The position numbers and the translations under genes are program-made. A stretch of DNA of 46,002 nucleotides from Microthrixaceae bacterium (GTDB taxonomy: Bacteria > Actinomycetota > Acidimicrobiia > Acidimicrobiales > Acidimicrobilacustridaceae). Under the pieces are notes generated by a model. That model saw only the letters and a program-made list of their open reading frames with translations, did no database searches and had not been told where the DNA came from. The stretch is from the NCBI GenBank assembly GCA_947446975.1, contig CANFHM010000015.1, positions 1 to 46,002 on the forward strand. Reading direction: 5' to 3'. This document shows positions 1 to 7,985 of the stretch, piece after piece; the stretch's first letter is position 1; every line of letters begins with the position of its first letter.

Positions 1-512
1 CTGACGAAGCCCAGCTCGCCGTCGAACATCGCCGAGGTCTGATGCAGGAACTCCGGCACCACCCCGAGCGCCGCCAGCACCGTGGCGTGGTACGGATGGT
101 TGTGCACGACGACCCGCGCCTCGGGTCGACGCCGGTGCAGTTCGGTGTGGATGTGCACCGCAGGGGTGACATCCCACCGACCCTCGAGCACACGGCCGTC
201 GGGATCGACCCGGCAGATGTCCGATGCGGTGATCTCCTCCCACCACAGCCCCCACGGGTTCACGAGCATGGAGGTGCTGTCCCCGGTGGCCCAGGTGATG
301 TGGCCGGCGATGTTCTCGGAGAAGCCGTCACGAGCGAGGATGCGGAACGCACAGGCCAACGCCTGCTGTTCGGTGAGCTCGACGCCGATGGGCGGGGTGA
401 TGCTCGGCGACCACACCGCGGCGCCTCCAGCGGAGAGTTCGACCCCTTCGGGGATCCCGGCCGTGGCGAATCCTGCACCGCCGACGGTGGAATCTGTCGC
501 TTCAGTGGACAT
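1..512 (-). CDS. Class II aldolase/adducin family protein (3' end outside window)
   Basis: The first 170 codons are visible and the C-terminus lies beyond base 1. The protein matches the zinc-dependent class II aldolase/adducin fold. After a short extension comes a helix (EQQALACAFRILARDG), then the glycine-containing loop SENIAGHIT, then NPWG and, near residue 140, VVVHNHPYHA. Histidines of that last motif are the metal ligands in L-fuculose-phosphate aldolase and relatives. Substrate cannot be told; many actinobacterial paralogues are called only class II aldolase family. The ATG at 512 is preceded by a GGAGG-type ribosome site (about 517-526). It is divergent from the carboxylesterase at 599, and the 86-bp gap must hold both promoters. 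Confidence 0.88.
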   Translation of the reverse strand, partial: MSTEATDSTVGGAGFATAGIPEGVELSAGGAAVWSPSITPPIGVELTEQQALACAFRILARDGFSENIAGHITWATGDSTSMLVNPWGLWWEEITASDICRVDPDGRVLEGRWDVTPAVHIHTELHRRRPEARVVVHNHPYHATVLAALGVVPEFLHQTSAMFDGELGFV

Positions 513-598
513 CGACACCTCCCCCTCCTGCTCGAACGACTCCCCACGATAGGCCGCATCGTCCTGCAGGGGATCACGACATGTGATCGACTGCACCC

Positions 599-2086
599 AT
601 GCGCACCACCGGAACATCTCCCGGACCCATCGTCACCACCACCCTCGGCCCGGTGCGGGGATCCGCAGGTCCGGCGCACTCGACCTTCCTCGGCATCCCC
701 TACGCCGCCGCTCCCGTCGGCGAACTGCGATGGGCGACCCCACAGCCACCTGCCCCATGGGACGAGCCCCGCGATGCCACGAGCTTCGGACCAGCCGCCT
801 GGCAACCCACCGGCGGCCCGCTCGACGGTCTGGTGCCGGGCATGGGCAGCGAGGATCAGGGCGACGACTGCCTGTCGCTCAACATCTGGACGCCGGCGAC
901 CGACGACGCCCGCCGGCCGGTCATGGTCTGGATCCACGGCGGGGCGTTCTCGCTCGGCGCCGGCTCGCTCTCGGCCTACGACGGTACATCGCTGTGCACC
1001 CTCACCGACACGGTCGTGGTCACCATCAACTACCGCGTCGGGGCGCTCGGGTTCCTCGTGCTCGATGACGACAGCGCAACAGCCAACGCAGGGATCCTCG
1101 ATCAGATCGCCGCACTGCAGTGGGTCCGGGAGAACATCGCCGCCTTCGGTGGCGATCCCGACAACGTCACCATCTTCGGCGAGTCCGCCGGAGGGGGCAG
1201 TGTGCTCTCGCTGCTGTCGGCGCCGGGCGCACAGGGGCGCTTCCATCGGGCGATCGTGCAGAGCGGCGCCACCGACCTGATGCTCGACCGGGATCGGACC
1301 CGGCTCGTGCTCGAGGCGTTCGCCCGCTGCGCCGGGGTGGACCCCGACGACACCGCCGCCCTGCGATCGCTCACCCCACAGCAGGTGCTCGCCGCACAGG
1401 CCCAGGCCGCCGGCGAGCTCTTCGCGACTGTCGGAACCATGCCGTTCCATCCCTGTGTCGACGGCGAGGTGCTGCCGTTCACCTGGCAGGCCGCCGCCGA
1501 GGCGGGAGTCTCGGAGGTTCCGATCATCATCGGCACGACGCGGGACGAGATGGCACTGTTCGCCGGCTTCGACCCCGCAGCCGCCACGCTCGATGATGCC
1601 GGGCTGCGCGCCCGCATCGCCCATCTCGGTCAGGATCCCGACGCACTCATCGCCGCCTACGCCGCGACAGGAACCGTGGAGCCGCCCGCGGTGTGGGGAC
1701 GGATCACCACCGACAACGCCATGTGGTTGCCGGCGCTGCGGTTCGCCGCCGCCCACAGCACGCACTCGCCGGTCTGGATGTACCGGTTCGACTGGCCGGC
1801 CGCCCTCGCCTCCCTCGGGTCACCCCATGGCGTCGACATCCCGTTCGCGTTCGACACCATCGACGTCGGCGGATGGGATTCCTTCGTGAGCGACCCATCG
1901 GCCGCCCATGAACTCGCCCGCGTGATCCAGACCCTGTGGGCCCGGTTCGCCCGTACCGGAGCGCCCTCGAGCAGCGAGATCGAATGGGCGCCGTTCGACA
2001 CCGATCGACGGTCCACGCTCATCCTCGATCGCGAGGTGCGCAGCATCGACGATCCCGAGGGCCCGGTGCGCCGGGCATGGAGCTAG
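599..2086 (+). CDS. Type B carboxylesterase (para-nitrobenzyl esterase-like)
   Basis: A 495-residue alpha/beta hydrolase of the carboxylesterase type B family, which hydrolyses carboxylic esters. The sequence shows FLGIPYAAAPVG near residue 30, the DDCLSLNIWTP block (about 90-99), the oxyanion-hole motif HGGA (113-116) and the nucleophile elbow GESAG with Ser196. The acidic residue follows in GTTRDE, and the histidine is in SPHGVDIPF, where bacterial pNB esterases have their catalytic His. Length is normal for the family. There is no signal peptide, so it is probably cytoplasmic. It is a single-gene unit or heads the rightward run that includes the aldo/keto reductase. Substrate is unknown. 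Confidence 0.93.
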   Translation: MRTTGTSPGPIVTTTLGPVRGSAGPAHSTFLGIPYAAAPVGELRWATPQPPAPWDEPRDATSFGPAAWQPTGGPLDGLVPGMGSEDQGDDCLSLNIWTPATDDARRPVMVWIHGGAFSLGAGSLSAYDGTSLCTLTDTVVVTINYRVGALGFLVLDDDSATANAGILDQIAALQWVRENIAAFGGDPDNVTIFGESAGGGSVLSLLSAPGAQGRFHRAIVQSGATDLMLDRDRTRLVLEAFARCAGVDPDDTAALRSLTPQQVLAAQAQAAGELFATVGTMPFHPCVDGEVLPFTWQAAAEAGVSEVPIIIGTTRDEMALFAGFDPAAATLDDAGLRARIAHLGQDPDALIAAYAATGTVEPPAVWGRITTDNAMWLPALRFAAAHSTHSPVWMYRFDWPAALASLGSPHGVDIPFAFDTIDVGGWDSFVSDPSAAHELARVIQTLWARFARTGAPSSSEIEWAPFDTDRRSTLILDREVRSIDDPEGPVRRAWS

Positions 2087-2102
2087 CGACTCCTTCGGGC
2101 AC

Positions 2103-2108
2103 TACCGT
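2103..2108 (+). promoter_or_regulatory. Candidate -10 box (TACCGT) upstream of aldo/keto reductase
   Basis: TAnnnT-type hexamer in the 87-bp gap before the gene at 2174. It would give a leader of about 60 nt ending in a G-rich site (CGGGGG) just before the ATG. No convincing -35 is visible. Confidence 0.35.
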
Positions 2109-2173
2109 CTGCCCTGCTCGCATCGCCCCGCACGGGTGATCCGACAGCCGTCACACGACGATCGGGGGATCAG

Positions 2174-3205
2174 ATGAAGTACCGCATGCTCGGCCGCACC
2201 GGAGTGTCGGTCAGCCGCCAGTGCCTGGGCACGATGATGTTCGGCCTGATGGGCAACCGGGACCATGACGAGTGCGTGCGCATCATGCACCGGGCCCTCG
2301 ACAGCGGCATCAACTTCGTCGACACCGCCGACGCCTATTCGGGCGGCGAATGCGAGGAGATCGTGGCGAAGGCCATCGCCGGTCGACGGGATGACATCAT
2401 CCTCGCCACGAAGGTGTTCCACCCGATGGGCCCGGACCGCAACATGAAGGGCAACTCGCGTCGCTGGATCACCCGGGCACTCGACGACAGCCTGCGACGC
2501 CTCGGCACCGACCACATCGACCTCTACCAGCTCCATCGGTTCGATGAGACCGTGGACATCGAGGAGTCGATGGGTGCGCTCGACGACGCCGTGCGCGCCG
2601 GGAAGATCCGCATGATCGGCCATTCGATGTGGCCGGCCGAGCGCATCGTCGAGGCCCACTGGACCGCCGAACGCATGGGGTACACCCGGTTCCGCTGCGA
2701 GCAGGCCTCGTACTCGATCCTCAAACGACGCATCGAACGGTCGGTGCTGCCCACCTGCGATCGCTACGGCATGGGCGTGATCACCTACAGCCCGCTCGCC
2801 GGGAGCTGGCTCTCGGGCCGGTACCGCACGGTCGCCGATGTGCCCGAGAGTTCACGACTCAACCTCATGGCCAAGCGCTGGGGCCTCGAACTCGACACGC
2901 CCGCGAACCGCGCCCGACTCGAGGCGGTGCTGGCGCTGCAGGACCTCGCCGACGAGGCCGGCATCCCCCTCGCCCATCTCGCCACCGCATGGGCCATGGA
3001 ACATCCGCAGGTCACCTCCGTCATCATCGGGCCACGCACCATGGACCAGCTCGAGGATCTCCTCACCTGTGCCGAGATGCGACTCGACCCTGCGCTCCTC
3101 GATGCGATCGACGCCATCGCCGCACCCGGCACCGATGTGGTCGAGGAGGATCCCTCGGTGGATCCACCCTCGCTGCTGGCCCGCAACCGTCGCGGCCATC
3201 GCTGA
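2174..3205 (+). CDS. Aldo/keto reductase
   Basis: A 343-residue NADPH-dependent aldo/keto reductase with a TIM-barrel fold, of the voltage-gated K+ channel beta-subunit/YghZ type. The catalytic tetrad is intact by position: Asp50 and Tyr55 in FVDTADAYSGGE, Lys80 in ATKVF and His121 in DLYQLHR. The C-terminal cofactor segment SVIIGPRTMDQL is present. The ATG at 2174 fits the canonical start MKYRMLGRTGVSVS. It is followed after 28 bp by an alpha/beta hydrolase on the same strand and then an SDR, suggesting a three-gene operon acting on carbonyl and ester substrates. The actual substrate cannot be inferred. Confidence 0.94.
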   Translation: MKYRMLGRTGVSVSRQCLGTMMFGLMGNRDHDECVRIMHRALDSGINFVDTADAYSGGECEEIVAKAIAGRRDDIILATKVFHPMGPDRNMKGNSRRWITRALDDSLRRLGTDHIDLYQLHRFDETVDIEESMGALDDAVRAGKIRMIGHSMWPAERIVEAHWTAERMGYTRFRCEQASYSILKRRIERSVLPTCDRYGMGVITYSPLAGSWLSGRYRTVADVPESSRLNLMAKRWGLELDTPANRARLEAVLALQDLADEAGIPLAHLATAWAMEHPQVTSVIIGPRTMDQLEDLLTCAEMRLDPALLDAIDAIAAPGTDVVEEDPSVDPPSLLARNRRGHR

Positions 3206-3233
3206 CGTCCGAACACGAACCCCGGAGCGAACC

Positions 3234-4127
3234 ATGACCACCGAACGTGTGCCCTACGACGAGTTCTCGTACTTCCATGAGAACGCCGCCGAGTTCGGCC
3301 TCCCCTACGACACCCCACCGATGGTGCGACGGGTGGCCGTGGAGGTCGAGCCGGGTCGCTCGCTCAGCGCGCTCGTCTGGGGCGGCGCCGACCCGGAGCT
3401 CGTGTTCCTGCACGGCGGTGCCCAGAACGCCCACACCTGGGACACGGTGGCACTGGCGCTCGGCCGCCCGCTCGTGGCGATCGACCTCCCCGGCCATGGG
3501 CACTCCGATGGTGGTCGCGGGGGCACGCTCGACACCGCATCGAACGCCGCCGACATCGCCATGGTGATCGAGGAGCTCGCACCGCGGGCCCGGGCCATCG
3601 TCGGCATGTCGCTCGGCGGCATCACCGCACTGGCCCTCACCCGTCATGCACCGGCGCTCGTGGAGAAGCTCGTGCTGGTCGACATCACACCGGGTGTCGA
3701 CGAGACCAAGTCGAAGGCGATCGTGGATTTCGTGAACGGCCCGGACTCCTTCCCCGACTTCGATGAGCTGCTGGCCCGCACGATCGAGTTCAACCCGACA
3801 CGATCGGAGAGCTCGCTGCGCCGCGGCATCCTGCACAACGCGCTGCAGCGCGAGGACGGTTCCTGGGTCTGGCGCTACCAGCGGTTCGGCGGCGGCGATC
3901 GACCCGACATGTCCGATCTGTGGGACGTCCTCGGATCAGCCGAGTGCGAACTCATGCTGGTGCGGGGCATGCGACCGCAGTCGGTGGTGTCCGATGAGGA
4001 CGAGGCCGAGGTCCGACGCCGCCGCCCCGACGCACGGATCATCCACGTGCTCGAGGCAGGGCATAGCGTGCAGGGCGATCAGCCGATCGAACTCGCCGGG
4101 ATCATCCGGGAGTTCGCACTCCGGTAA
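3234..4127 (+). CDS. Alpha/beta hydrolase
   Basis: A 297-residue alpha/beta hydrolase. Visible elements are the oxyanion strand VFLHGGAQNAHTW, the DLPGHGHSDGG block, the nucleophile elbow GMSLGG with Ser126, and a late histidine in EAGHSVQGD near the C-terminus. This layout is typical of small-molecule ester or C-C bond hydrolases (MhpC/BphD-like). The frame is open upstream into the preceding gene, but the ATG at 3234 lies just after an ACCCCGGAGCG purine-rich site and gives a normal N-terminus. It sits 28 bp after the aldo/keto reductase and 15 bp before the SDR, so is probably cotranscribed with both. Confidence 0.92.
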   Translation: MTTERVPYDEFSYFHENAAEFGLPYDTPPMVRRVAVEVEPGRSLSALVWGGADPELVFLHGGAQNAHTWDTVALALGRPLVAIDLPGHGHSDGGRGGTLDTASNAADIAMVIEELAPRARAIVGMSLGGITALALTRHAPALVEKLVLVDITPGVDETKSKAIVDFVNGPDSFPDFDELLARTIEFNPTRSESSLRRGILHNALQREDGSWVWRYQRFGGGDRPDMSDLWDVLGSAECELMLVRGMRPQSVVSDEDEAEVRRRRPDARIIHVLEAGHSVQGDQPIELAGIIREFALR

Positions 4128-4142
4128 CGACCGAGGAGCACC

Positions 4143-5054
4143 ATGAGCCAGCACTGGACCACCACCGACATCCCCGACCTGTCCGGCCGGGTCGCCATCG
4201 TCACCGGCGCCAACGCCGGACTCGGACTCGAGATCACCAAGGGTCTCGCCGGGGCCGGCGCCACGGTCGTCATGGCCTGCCGCAATCTCGACAAGGCCGA
4301 GGCCGCCGCAGCGCAGGTCCGGGCCGTGGTGTCCGACGCCTCGCTCGAGGTCCGCCGACTCGACCTCGCCAGCCTGGCGTCCGTGGCCTCGTTCGCCGAG
4401 GAGTTCGCCGCCGATGCCACCCGCCTCGACATCCTCGGCAACAACGCCGGTCTGATGGCGCTCGATCGCTCCACCACCGATGACGGCTTCGAGACGCAGT
4501 TCGGCGTGAACCATCTGGGGCACTTCGCCCTCACCGCCCATCTCGTGCCGCTGCTCCGGGCCACCGAGGGGTCACGGGTCGTGAACATGTCGAGCATGGG
4601 TCATCGTCCGGGCCGCATGCATTTCGAGGACCTCATGTTCGATCACCACCGCTACCAGCGCTGGGGGGCGTACTTCCAGAGCAAGCTCTCGAACCTGCTG
4701 TTCACCGCTGCGCTGCAGACGCGCTTCGCATCGAGCGGTGCGCCCACCATCGCCGTGGCCGCCCATCCCGGTGCCAGCCACACCGATCTCGGCACCGAGG
4801 GCACCGGCGCCCTCAATCGCATGCTCGAACCCTTCGGCAAGGTGTTCAGCCAGTCCGCCGCGGTGGGCGCGCTGCCGTTCCTCCGGGCCGCCACCGAACC
4901 CGGCGTGAAGGGCGGCGCCTACTACGGGCCGCGCTATCTCGTGCGCGGGCACGCCGTGGCCGAGACCCCGAGCCGACGGGCCCGCAACAGCGCAGATGCC
5001 GAACTGCTGTGGAACGTCTCGGAGAGCCTCACCGATCTGCACCCCTTCGCCTGA
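4143..5054 (+). CDS. Short-chain dehydrogenase/reductase
   Basis: A 303-residue SDR of the retinol dehydrogenase/WWOX-like branch. The NAD(P) motif TGANAGLG lies at residues 21-28 and NNAG at about 100-103. The catalytic serine is in VVNMSSMG, followed by Tyr177 and Lys181 (AYFQSK). Arg47 in MACRNL suggests NADP preference. A strong GAGGAG site precedes the ATG by 5 bp, and only 15 bp separate it from the upstream hydrolase, which indicates cotranscription. It ends tail to tail with the sulfatase gene. Confidence 0.93.
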   Translation: MSQHWTTTDIPDLSGRVAIVTGANAGLGLEITKGLAGAGATVVMACRNLDKAEAAAAQVRAVVSDASLEVRRLDLASLASVASFAEEFAADATRLDILGNNAGLMALDRSTTDDGFETQFGVNHLGHFALTAHLVPLLRATEGSRVVNMSSMGHRPGRMHFEDLMFDHHRYQRWGAYFQSKLSNLLFTAALQTRFASSGAPTIAVAAHPGASHTDLGTEGTGALNRMLEPFGKVFSQSAAVGALPFLRAATEPGVKGGAYYGPRYLVRGHAVAETPSRRARNSADAELLWNVSESLTDLHPFA

Positions 5055-5118
5055 TCGGACGCTCTGCGAGTGCGCCGACGCAGCGCCGGCCCGACGCCAC
5101 GCCACGCAGTTCCGGGGC

Positions 5119-6543
5119 TCAGCCCGGACGGGGATACAGGAACTGATCGGTGAGCGTGCGTTCGGCGTGCTCGGCGCGCCACACGAGCATGGCCTGCGCC
5201 TCCTCGAGCGCCCGTCGTGGGTCGTCGATGGGTGTCGACCAGGTGGGGTCCGCCTCGAGGTCGTAGAGCAGCGAGGTGCCATCGGCGAACTGCACGTACC
5301 CGGTGGTGTCGGATCGTTGGGCGGTGAGCTGGTTGTGCGTGCCACGGCGATCCTCGGGCCATCCCGCGGTGTTCGCCCCCGGCATGAAGAACCGCCAGTC
5401 GAACTCCCAGTGCGCACGAGTGCGCCACTCGGCGGGTTCGCCGCCGTCGAGGAACGGCGTGAGGGGACGGCCATCCACCTGACGCGGGATGTCGATCGCC
5501 ATCGCATCGCACAGCGTGGGGAACAGATCGACGTTCTCCGTGAATGCGTCGACGACCTGTCCGTGACCCGCCGGTCGTCGGGGGTCGCGGATGATGGCCG
5601 GCACGTGGTAGCTCGGCTCGAACCATCCCATCTTCTGCTGCAGACCGTGATCGCCGAGCTGCTCGCCGTGATCGCTGGTGACGATGATGACCGTGTCGTC
5701 CCACTGGTCGGCGTCATGCAGGGCCCGCCAGATCCGACCCAGCTGCTCGTCGACATCGCCGATCATGCCGTAGTACTGGGCGCGCATCTCCCGCACGCCC
5801 AGCTCGTCGGCCGGGGCCGCACTGAACGGGAACGACAGCAGCAGTTCGTGCAGGGCATGGGCCGGATCGGGCGCGGGGATCGGGAGCTCGACCTCGGCCG
5901 GGTCGTACGCCTCGGCCCAGTGACCGGCGGCGTTGAACGGCGGATGCGGGCGGAGATGGCTCACATGGGCGAACCATGATCCGGTCTGCTGCGCATGCCA
6001 GTCGAGGAACACATCGGTGAGGAACGCACTCACACCGAACTCGGCGGGACGGTCCGACTCGGTGGCCAGCGCCTCGTCGGGGTCCTCGGGGATGTCGAAG
6101 CCGTTCGCCCGGACCCAGTCGGCCCAGGGAAGACGCTGATCGGTGAGATCCACGATGCAGTCGAATCCGGGCAGCACACCCTCGTAGGTGAACAGCCGCG
6201 GGTCATCGGGACCGACGGTGCGGGGATCGAGGGCCTGATCGGTGTAGCCGAACAGTGCGGGGGCGTACCCGGCGCGCCGGGCGGCCCGGGCCATGTTGTC
6301 GAACCGATCGTCGAGCGGCGAACCGTTGAACACCACCCGGTTGTTCATCTGATAGGTGCCTGTGTAGAGCGCCGCCCGTCCGGGGGCGCAGGGTGCCGCC
6401 TGGCTGTAGTGACGGGCGAAGCGCACACCCTGCGCGGCGAGGGAATCGAGGGCTGGGGTGCGCACCACGCGATGACCGGCGCAGGAGAGCGAGTCGCCCC
6501 GGAACTCGTCGAGCGTGATGATGAGGAAGTTCAACGACGGCAC
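5119..6543 (-). CDS. Type I (formylglycine-dependent) sulfatase
   Basis: A 474-residue sulfatase of the alkaline phosphatase superfamily, hydrolysing sulfate esters. The N-terminal metal motif is LDEFRGD (11-17). The C-x-P-x-R signature follows at 52-56 (CAPGR), then TGTY. Later elements are HLRPHPPF and the metal and active-site segment SDHGEQLGDHG. Cys52 must be oxidised to formylglycine; no maturase gene is in the window. There is no signal peptide, so it is probably cytoplasmic. The GTG at 6543 gives the usual sulfatase beginning VPSLNFLIITLDE. The frame stays open far upstream but that part looks noncoding and would run through the divergent dioxygenase gene. Confidence 0.92.
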   Translation of the reverse strand: MPSLNFLIITLDEFRGDSLSCAGHRVVRTPALDSLAAQGVRFARHYSQAAPCAPGRAALYTGTYQMNNRVVFNGSPLDDRFDNMARAARRAGYAPALFGYTDQALDPRTVGPDDPRLFTYEGVLPGFDCIVDLTDQRLPWADWVRANGFDIPEDPDEALATESDRPAEFGVSAFLTDVFLDWHAQQTGSWFAHVSHLRPHPPFNAAGHWAEAYDPAEVELPIPAPDPAHALHELLLSFPFSAAPADELGVREMRAQYYGMIGDVDEQLGRIWRALHDADQWDDTVIIVTSDHGEQLGDHGLQQKMGWFEPSYHVPAIIRDPRRPAGHGQVVDAFTENVDLFPTLCDAMAIDIPRQVDGRPLTPFLDGGEPAEWRTRAHWEFDWRFFMPGANTAGWPEDRRGTHNQLTAQRSDTTGYVQFADGTSLLYDLEADPTWSTPIDDPRRALEEAQAMLVWRAEHAERTLTDQFLYPRPG

Positions 6544-6557
6544 CGGACGCTGGGCAT
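6531..6557 (-). other. Possible 8-codon leader ORF overlapping the sulfatase start
   Basis: ATG at 6557 followed by seven codons (PSVRCRR) and TGA at 6531-6533, in a different frame from the sulfatase and spanning its GTG start. The ATG sits exactly 6 nt after a TACGCT box. That is the spacing seen for leaderless genes elsewhere in the window. Translation of it is inference. Confidence 0.3.
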
Positions 6558-6563
6558 CGACGG

Positions 6564-6569
6564 AGCGTA
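6564..6569 (-). promoter_or_regulatory. Candidate -10 box (TACGCT) for the sulfatase transcript
   Basis: TAnnnT hexamer on the minus strand. A transcript would begin near 6557, leaving only about 14 nt before the sulfatase GTG. It diverges from the dioxygenase promoter about 40 bp away. Confidence 0.45.
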
Positions 6570-6609
6570 GGACAGTCCGATGCGCCGGGGGCGAGCATGT
6601 CGGGACCAG

Positions 6610-6615
6610 TAGCGT
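6610..6615 (+). promoter_or_regulatory. -10 box (TAGCGT) for the leaderless dioxygenase gene
   Basis: TAnnnT hexamer ending exactly 6 nt before the GTG at 6622. No ribosome-binding site can fit between them, so the transcript should start at or next to the GTG. Confidence 0.5.
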
Positions 6616-6621
6616 GACGCC

Positions 6622-7398
6622 GTGAACGCCGCCGACATGACCGTCCACGAACTCGGGCCCGATGCCGTGGAGCATTTCCTCCGCACCGGCTGGGTGCTCA
6701 CCGAACCCTTCGATCCGCAGGTCACCGCCGAACTGCGCGAGTGGGTCGACGAGGTGTCCTCCTGGCCCGAGGAGTCCGGGGTCCTGCACCACCGGGAGAT
6801 GACTGCCCGCGGCCCCCAGCTGTGCCGCACCGAGAACTTCGTCCCGTTCCACGACGGCCTGCGCGACACCCTCACCCGCGGCGAGCTCCTCGACACCGCC
6901 TCGATGCTGATGGGTGAGCGGGCGGTGCTCTACAAGGAGAAGATCAACTACAAGCTGGTGGGCGGGGCCGGGTTCGCACCCCATCAGGACGCACCCGCCT
7001 ACCGGTTCGTCGACACCCATGTCTCCTGTCTGGTGGCCATCGACGACGTCACGCTCGACAACGGGTGTCTCGAGGTCGTCTCGGGGATGCATGCCGAGGT
7101 GCTCCCGATGGACGGACGCGGCTGCATCCGCGGCGATCTCGCGGAGTCCTTCGACTGGATGCCCGTGCCGATGTGGGCCGGCCAGACCCTGTGGTTCCAT
7201 TCCCGCACACCACATCGCAGCGGTCCGAACAGCTCGGCGATGCCGCGTCGGGCCATGTACCCGACCTACAACGCCGCCCGGGAGGGCGATCTGCGCGCCG
7301 CGTACTACGAGCAGAAGATGGCGGAGTTCGCTGCTGACGCCGACGGCAGCGGGCGGATCTCGCTCATCGGAGATTTCGAAGGAACCATCATCCGATGA
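6622..7398 (+). CDS. Phytanoyl-CoA dioxygenase family protein, PhnY-like (probable phosphonate hydroxylase)
   Basis: A 258-residue Fe(II)/2-oxoglutarate dioxygenase of the PhyH family. The iron facial triad is readable as HQD (His121, Asp123) and His198 in TPHRSGPN; a conserved arginine for the 2-oxoglutarate carboxylate follows (MPRRAM). Its stop overlaps the start of an HD-domain oxygenase by ATGA. PhyH plus PhnZ-like HD is the gene pair of the oxidative phosphonate route: PhnY hydroxylates the carbon next to phosphorus of 2-aminoethylphosphonate and PhnZ cleaves the C-P bond. Membership in PhyH is clear; the phosphonate role is inferred from the partner. GTG 6622 is chosen for its -10 spacing; ATG 6637 is the alternative. 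Confidence 0.9.
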   Translation: MNAADMTVHELGPDAVEHFLRTGWVLTEPFDPQVTAELREWVDEVSSWPEESGVLHHREMTARGPQLCRTENFVPFHDGLRDTLTRGELLDTASMLMGERAVLYKEKINYKLVGGAGFAPHQDAPAYRFVDTHVSCLVAIDDVTLDNGCLEVVSGMHAEVLPMDGRGCIRGDLAESFDWMPVPMWAGQTLWFHSRTPHRSGPNSSAMPRRAMYPTYNAAREGDLRAAYYEQKMAEFAADADGSGRISLIGDFEGTIIR

Positions 7399-7985
7399 CC
7401 TTCTCGTCGATCGAGGAGATCCTCGGACTGTTCCACCGCTGGGGAACCGATCACTACGACGAGGACATCACGCAGCTCGATCACGCGCTGCAGTGCGCCG
7501 CCCATGCCCGGGCCGCCGATGCTCCCCCATCGCTGATCGCGGCGGCACTGCTGCACGACATCGGCCACCTGCTCGATCTCGAGGCGGGCGGCACCGTCGA
7601 GCACCCGATCTCCAGCCATCATGAGGATGTGGGCGCCGCGTCGTTGACCGGCCTGTTCCCCACCTCGGTGACCGCTCCCATCGCCCTGCATGTGCGGGCC
7701 AAGCGGTATCTGACCGCCGTCGAACCGGCCTATCTCAGCGGTCTGTCCACCGGATCCCTGGCCAGTCTCGAGCGGCAGGGAGGCCCACTCGACCCGGCCC
7801 AGGTCGCCACCTTCGAGTCCAACCCGGGAGCGAACGACGCGTGCGCACTGCGCCGATGGGACGACCTCGGCAAGGTCGAGGGGCTCGTCGTGGATCCGCT
7901 CGACTCGTATGTCGATGTGCTGCGAGGACTGTGCGCAGCCTCTGGTTGGCCGACTAGCGCAGACGGAGCTGGGCCGCTCCGGTGA
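7395..7985 (+). CDS. HD-domain mixed-valence diiron oxygenase, PhnZ-like
   Basis: A 196-residue HD-domain protein resembling PhnZ, the oxygenase that splits 1-hydroxy-phosphonates to a carboxylate and phosphate. Metal-ligand candidates line up in order: His30 (QLDHALQ), His54-Asp55 (LLHDIGH), His76 (HHEDVGA), His99 (HVRAKRYL) and Asp156 (RRWDD). Lys103 and Arg153, and the block SLERQGGPL, match positions that hold the phosphonate group in PhnZ as I recall it. The lid region is YDED (21-24), one residue shorter before the His ligand than the Tyr24/Glu27 segment of PhnZ, so the substrate may differ. It is translationally coupled to the PhyH gene and overlaps the convergent gene by 32 bp. Confidence 0.88.
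   Translation: MTFSSIEEILGLFHRWGTDHYDEDITQLDHALQCAAHARAADAPPSLIAAALLHDIGHLLDLEAGGTVEHPISSHHEDVGAASLTGLFPTSVTAPIALHVRAKRYLTAVEPAYLSGLSTGSLASLERQGGPLDPAQVATFESNPGANDACALRRWDDLGKVEGLVVDPLDSYVDVLRGLCAASGWPTSADGAGPLR

Noticed and set aside
260-1765. Long minus-strand open frame opposite the carboxylesterase
   Set aside because: High-GC shadow frame with Arg/Gly/His-rich composition and no recognisable domain; the plus-strand frame has all esterase motifs. The same holds for other long antisense frames, for example 8194-9144, 13370-14668, 18235-19452, 24055-25431 and 30539-32110.
6544-7215. In-frame N-terminal extension of the sulfatase of over 200 residues
   Set aside because: It runs antisense through the PhyH dioxygenase gene, has no sulfatase similarity, and the GTG at 6543 gives the family N-terminus.
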